Below, one piece after another: positions 4,043-7,754 of a stretch of DNA of 7,754 nucleotides. A program made the position numbers and the translations under genes. The DNA is from Ectopseudomonas composti (lineage in GTDB: Bacteria; Pseudomonadota; Gammaproteobacteria; Pseudomonadales; Pseudomonadaceae), in the NCBI GenBank assembly GCA_946886245.1, contig CAMPIF010000189.1:1-7754 (forward strand), in the 5' to 3' direction. Below the pieces are notes generated by a model, which had not been told where the DNA came from, searched no databases, and worked only from the letters and a program-made list of their open reading frames with translations. The first letter of the stretch is position 1, and every line of letters starts with the position of its first letter.

Positions 4043-6223
4043 ATGTCTGATCGTTACGAAATCGTGCTGACCTGCCCCAAGGGGCTCGAGGGCCTGTTGC
4101 TGGAAGAGGCCAAGGCGCTGGGGCTGGAAGAGGCGCGCGAGCAAACGGCCGCGGTGCGTGGTCATGCCGAAATCGAGGTGGCCTACCGACTGTGCCTGTG
4201 GTCGCGCCTGGCCAACCGCGTGTTGCTGGTGCTGTCGCGCTTTGCCATGAACAACGCCGACGAGCTTTATGATGGTGTGCAGGCAGTGGACTGGCGCGAC
4301 CATCTGGAGCCGTCCGGCAGCCTGGCGGTGGAGTTCAGTGGCAATGGTTCGGGGATCGACAACACTCACTTTGGCGCACTCAAGGTCAAGGATGCGATTG
4401 TCGACCGGTTGCGGACGGCCGGTGGCGAGCGTCCCAGCATCGACAAGCTCAACCCGGACCTGCGCGTGCACTTGCGTCTGGATCGCGGTGAGGCAGTGCT
4501 TTCCCTGGACCTTTCCGGGCACAGCCTGCACCAGCGTGGTTACCGCCTGCAGCAAGGCGCCGCACCGCTGAAAGAGAACCTGGCTGCCGCGATCCTGATT
4601 CGTGCCGGTTGGCCGCGCATTGCTGCTGAGGGTGGCGCATTGGCCGACCCTATGTGTGGCGTGGGTACCTTCCTGGTGGAGGCGGCGCTGATGGCTGCCG
4701 ACATCGCGCCCAACCTCAAGCGCGAGCGCTGGGGTTTCTCCAATTGGCTGGGCCATGTGCCGGCAATCTGGAGGAAGCTGCATGCCGAGGCTGAGCAGCG
4801 CGCAGCAGCGGGGCTGGCCAAGCCGCCGCTGTGGATTCGTGGCTATGAAGCCGACCCGCGCCTTATTCAGCCTGGGCGCAATAACATCGAGCGCGCCGGC
4901 CTGTCGGACTGGGTGAAGATCTATCAGGGCGAGCTGGGCAGTTTCGAGCCGCGCCCGGACCAGAATCAGAAGGGACTGGTGATCAGCAACCCGCCATACG
5001 GCGAACGCCTGGGTGACGAAGCCAGCTTGCTGTACCTCTACCAGAACCTAGGTGAGCGTCTGCGCCAGGCCTGCCTGGGCTGGGAGGCAGCGGTATTCAC
5101 AGGCGCGCCCGAACTGGGCAAGCGCATGGGTTTGCGCAGCCACAAGCAGTATGCGTTCTGGAACGGCGCACTGCCTTGCAAGTTGTTGTTGATCAAGGTG
5201 CAGACCGAGCAGTTCGTTACCGGTGAGCGGCGTGCGCGCGAGGACGATCAACAACCGGTGAGCGAAGCACCACAGCAGGCGCGTCTGTCCGAAGGCGGAC
5301 AGATGTTCGCCAACCGCCTGCAGAAGAACCTCAAGCAGCTGGGCAAGTGGGCGCGCCGCGAAGGCGTCGAGTGCTACCGGTTGTACGACGCCGACATGCC
5401 CGAGTATGCCGTGGCGGTCGATCTGTACCGCGACTACGTACACGTCCAGGAATATGCCGCGCCGCGTTCGGTCGACCCGGACAAGGCCCAGGCGCGACTG
5501 CTCGATGCCTTGGCCGCGATCCCGCAGGCCCTGGGTGTTGCGCAGAACCGCGTGGTGATCAAACGTCGTGAACGCCAGGCCGGTACCAAGCAGTATCAGC
5601 GTCAGGCTGCGCAGGGCGAGTTCATGGAGGTGAGCGAGGGCGGGGTCAGGCTGTTGGTCAACCTCACCGACTATCTGGATACCGGACTGTTCCTCGATCA
5701 CCGTCCGTTGCGCTTGCGTCTGCAGCGCGAGGCCGCGGGCAAGCGCTTCCTCAACCTGTTCTGTTACACCGCCACGGCCACCGTGCATGCAGCCAAGGGC
5801 GGCGCGCGCAGCACCACCAGCGTGGATCTGTCGAAAACCTACCTGGACTGGGCGCGGCGCAATCTCGCGCTCAACGGTTTTTCCGACAAGCACCGTCTGG
5901 AGCAGGGCGACGTGATGGCCTGGTTGGCAGAGGATCGCGGTGAGTACGAGCTGATCTTCATCGACCCGCCGACCTTCTCCAACTCCAAGCGCATGGAAGG
6001 CGTGTTCGATGTGCAGCGTGATCATGTCGAACTGCTCGACCTGGCCATGGCGCGGCTGGCCCGTGGCGGTGTGCTGTATTTCTCCAACAACTTCCGCAAG
6101 TTCCAGCTGGATGAGAGCCTGGTGGCGCGCTACCAGGTCGAAGAAATCAGCGCACAGACGCTGGACCCGGACTTCATCCGCAACCCGAAGATCCACCGCG
6201 CCTGGCGTTTCAGTGCGCGCTAG
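4043..6223 (+). CDS. rlmL: Bifunctional 23S rRNA methyltransferase RlmKL
   Basis: A fused enzyme that makes m2G2445 (RlmL half) and m7G2069 (RlmK half) in domain V of 23S rRNA, close together near the peptidyl-transferase centre, during 50S assembly; it uses S-adenosylmethionine in the cytoplasm. The protein has 726 residues (E. coli 702). A THUMP-type RNA-binding region covers about residues 45-155. The RlmL domain shows ADPMCGVGTFLVEAA (201-215) for SAM binding and the SNPPYGERLG motif (315-324) typical of amine methylation of guanine. A hydrophilic linker of about 30 residues (391-420) leads to the RlmK half: NRLQKNLKQLGKWARREGVE (424-443), VNLTDYLDTGLFLDHR (539-554), NLFCYTATATVHAA (571-584), SVDLS (593-597) and FIDPPTFSNSKRM (639-651). 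The ATG at 4043 is chosen because GTGGA lies just upstream and the protein then begins like the family; a GTG at 3998 would add 15 unrelated residues. It is expressed from the gap after rmf. Confidence 0.97.
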   Translation: MSDRYEIVLTCPKGLEGLLLEEAKALGLEEAREQTAAVRGHAEIEVAYRLCLWSRLANRVLLVLSRFAMNNADELYDGVQAVDWRDHLEPSGSLAVEFSGNGSGIDNTHFGALKVKDAIVDRLRTAGGERPSIDKLNPDLRVHLRLDRGEAVLSLDLSGHSLHQRGYRLQQGAAPLKENLAAAILIRAGWPRIAAEGGALADPMCGVGTFLVEAALMAADIAPNLKRERWGFSNWLGHVPAIWRKLHAEAEQRAAAGLAKPPLWIRGYEADPRLIQPGRNNIERAGLSDWVKIYQGELGSFEPRPDQNQKGLVISNPPYGERLGDEASLLYLYQNLGERLRQACLGWEAAVFTGAPELGKRMGLRSHKQYAFWNGALPCKLLLIKVQTEQFVTGERRAREDDQQPVSEAPQQARLSEGGQMFANRLQKNLKQLGKWARREGVECYRLYDADMPEYAVAVDLYRDYVHVQEYAAPRSVDPDKAQARLLDALAAIPQALGVAQNRVVIKRRERQAGTKQYQRQAAQGEFMEVSEGGVRLLVNLTDYLDTGLFLDHRPLRLRLQREAAGKRFLNLFCYTATATVHAAKGGARSTTSVDLSKTYLDWARRNLALNGFSDKHRLEQGDVMAWLAEDRGEYELIFIDPPTFSNSKRMEGVFDVQRDHVELLDLAMARLARGGVLYFSNNFRKFQLDESLVARYQVEEISAQTLDPDFIRNPKIHRAWRFSAR

Positions 6224-6241
6224 ACTGAGGTTGTCGGGCCA

Positions 6242-6314
6242 GCGTAGGGTGGATGATGCTCTTTTCATCCACCATGAGTTCATCGCCGGTGGATGGGTAA
6301 AGCGTCATCCACCC
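6242..6314. repeat. REP-like pair of inverted palindromes
   Basis: GGTGGATGA at 6248-6256 pairs with TCATCCACC at 6265-6273 (9-bp stem). GGTGGATG at 6288-6295 pairs with CATCCACC at 6306-6313 (8-bp stem). The second unit (6288-6314) matches the first (6247-6273) at 22 of 27 positions when read in reverse complement, and far worse in the loop when read directly, so the two are inverted copies. The left unit carries a GTAGGG head (6244-6249). Such GTAGG-headed GGTGGAT palindromes are a common REP-type family between genes in Pseudomonas and relatives, often spread by REP-associated tyrosine transposases. Sitting between the convergent rlmKL and dacB stops, the hairpins could also stop transcription or protect mRNA ends. 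No transposase gene is in the window. Confidence 0.75.
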
Positions 6315-6327
6315 GTCCCACAGATGT

Positions 6328-7754
6328 TCAGCGTTTGGGCTGCTTGTAGGTTTCCAGCAGCACCTGGTCGAGAATCGAGGTGGCGCCCCAGGGTTTCGGG
6401 TCGTTGAGGATGGCCACCACGGCCCAGTCCTGGCCATTGCTGTCGCGGCTGAAGCCGGCAATGGCGCGCACGTTGTTCAGGGTGCCGGTCTTGATGTGCG
6501 CCTCGCCTACCAGCGGCGTGCGCTGCAGGCGGCGACGCATGGTGCCATCCATCGCCACCAGCGGCATCGAGCTACGGAATTCGGCTGCATAAGGGCTGCG
6601 CCAGGCTGCCTGGAGTATCAGCGCCATTTCCCGTGCGCTGATGCGTTCGGCACGTGACAGGCCGGAGCCGTTCTCCATCACCAGATGCGGTGCAGTGATG
6701 CCCTTGCGGGCTAGCCAGCTGCGAATGACGCGCTGCGCAGCCATGGCGTCGTCCTTGTCGGCTTCGGTGCGGTACTGTGCGCCGATGCTGAGAAACAGCT
6801 GCCGAGCCATGGTGTTGTTGCTGTACTTGTTGATGTCGCGGACGATTTCCACCACATCCGGGGAGAAGGCGCGCACCAGCATACGGGCGTCTTCCGGTAC
6901 GGGGCCCAGACGGTCCTTGCCGAGAATCTTGCCGCCCAACTCCTGCCAGATACCGCGCACTGCGCCTGCTGCATAGCTAGGGTGGTCGAGCAACGACAGG
7001 TAGGTCTGCGCACTGCAGCCTTCAGCCAGTTGGCCGCTGACGATCAGGGTCGTGCCGTCGAACTGGTCCACCGCGTCGTAGCGGATGTCAGGCCATGCCG
7101 GGCAGGTTGCGGCCTTGAGCAGGCGAACCTGATTGTCTATACGGATCGCCGCGATGGGCGGGTCCATGGCGATGCTCACCTCGCCGCCTTCGGCGCGTGT
7201 GATGAAGCGTTGCGCCTTGAGGTTGACCAGCAGGGAGTCGGGTTTGACCAGGAAGGGTTTGTTGGCGTCGCCACCATCGTCGTTGAATGCCGGCAACTGC
7301 GGGGCCACGAAGAAGCTGCGATCGAGCACCAGATCGCCCTGAACCTGGCGCACGCCGTTGATGCGCAGATCGCGCAACAGCAGCCAGAGTTTTTCCATGT
7401 TCAGTTTCGGGTCGCCGCCACCCTTGAGGTAGAGGTTGCCATGCAGCACGCCATCCTTGAGCGGACCATCGGCATAGAACTCGGTCTTCCACTGATGGTT
7501 GGGCCCCAGCAATTCCAATGCTGCGTAGGTGGTCAACAGCTTCATGGTGGAGGCCGGGTTGACCGAGACATCGGCATTGAACTGCAGGCCGCCAGTCTGG
7601 CCGCCCAGAGGTACGGTCATCACCGACAGCGAGTCGTTGGAAATCTTGTTGGCTTTCAGTGCCTGTTCGACCTTGGCAGGGAGTGCGCTGCTGGCAGCAT
7701 GGCAGGACAGGGCGAGGGGGAGAAGCAGGGCGCTCAGCGCCAGTTGGCGAAACC
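6328..7754 (-). CDS. dacB: D-alanyl-D-alanine carboxypeptidase/endopeptidase, PBP4 type (start outside window)
   Basis: A periplasmic class C low-molecular-mass penicillin-binding protein (peptidase family S13) that removes the terminal D-Ala and cuts cross-links of peptidoglycan. 474 residues are visible; the frame is open to the right edge with no suitable start codon, so a few N-terminal residues are missing. The visible N-terminus, FRQLALSALLLPLALSCHAA, is the hydrophobic core and end of a signal peptide, with cleavage likely near residue 19 (CHA-A). All three active-site motifs are present (numbering from the first visible residue): SxxK as STMK at 68-71, SxN as SNN at 311-313, and KTG at 421-423 in HIKTGTLNNVRAIAGF. 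The long insert between the first two motifs is typical of PBP4. In P. aeruginosa, loss of the homologue raises AmpC beta-lactamase through AmpR and CreBC; whether that holds here cannot be seen. It converges on rlmKL. Confidence 0.96.
   Translation of the reverse strand, partial: FRQLALSALLLPLALSCHAASSALPAKVEQALKANKISNDSLSVMTVPLGGQTGGLQFNADVSVNPASTMKLLTTYAALELLGPNHQWKTEFYADGPLKDGVLHGNLYLKGGGDPKLNMEKLWLLLRDLRINGVRQVQGDLVLDRSFFVAPQLPAFNDDGGDANKPFLVKPDSLLVNLKAQRFITRAEGGEVSIAMDPPIAAIRIDNQVRLLKAATCPAWPDIRYDAVDQFDGTTLIVSGQLAEGCSAQTYLSLLDHPSYAAGAVRGIWQELGGKILGKDRLGPVPEDARMLVRAFSPDVVEIVRDINKYSNNTMARQLFLSIGAQYRTEADKDDAMAAQRVIRSWLARKGITAPHLVMENGSGLSRAERISAREMALILQAAWRSPYAAEFRSSMPLVAMDGTMRRRLQRTPLVGEAHIKTGTLNNVRAIAGFSRDSNGQDWAVVAILNDPKPWGATSILDQVLLETYKQPKR

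Noticed and set aside
3983..4783. 266-codon open frame antisense to the start of rlmKL
   Set aside because: Same cause; the protein is rich in Gln, His and Arg with no recognisable motif and no sensible ribosome binding site.
5048..6283. 411-codon open frame antisense to rlmKL
   Set aside because: The forward frame is a clear full-length RlmKL with all motifs. Long antisense frames are expected in GC-rich coding DNA, and the translation shows no domain.

Overview
This window reads as ordinary chromosomal DNA of a gamma-proteobacterium, almost certainly a Pseudomonas in the broad sense. It is GC-rich with strong G/C bias at third codon positions. The protein variants are Pseudomonas-like: a 71-residue RMF with a C-terminal extension, a class 2 PyrD, a fused RlmKL and a PBP4-type DacB. 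I cannot fix the species. The gene content and a GTAGGGTGGAT-type palindrome between genes would suit the P. mendocina/pseudoalcaligenes/stutzeri side of the genus, but that is an impression.

Layout, left to right: the 3' part of recA (+, cut by the left edge); recX (+); a 293-residue protein of unknown function (-); a 73-residue DUF2835-type protein (+); pyrD (+); a hairpin terminator shared by the convergent pyrD and rmf; rmf (-) with a structured leader; a gene-free regulatory stretch of about 310 bases; rlmKL (+); a palindromic REP-like pair; and dacB (-, cut by the right edge just inside its signal peptide). I see no tRNA, rRNA, CRISPR array, insertion sequence, phage gene or broken gene.

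The genes are housekeeping or stress-linked. RecA and its modulator RecX govern recombination and the SOS response. PyrD makes orotate for pyrimidine synthesis. RMF dimerises ribosomes in stationary phase. RlmKL methylates two guanosines of 23S rRNA. DacB trims peptidoglycan and, in Pseudomonas, influences AmpC induction. pyrD, rlmL and rmf also lie close together in E. coli, so this looks like an old neighbourhood. In P. aeruginosa PAO1, as I recall the locus numbers, the recA-recX block (PA3617-PA3616) and the pyrD-rmf-rlmL-dacB block (PA3050-PA3047) are far apart. Their adjacency here would then mark a rearrangement.

No clearly new multi-gene system is present. The sequences most worth a second look are non-coding: the rmf leader, with three consecutive hairpins plus a small one over the ribosome binding site (this probably corresponds to the known 'rmf RNA motif' of Pseudomonas); a terminator-like hairpin with a T-run in the rmf-rlmKL gap that no annotated gene accounts for; a symmetric GTGAC-N5-GTCAC site before rlmKL; and the inverted palindrome pair between rlmKL and dacB.
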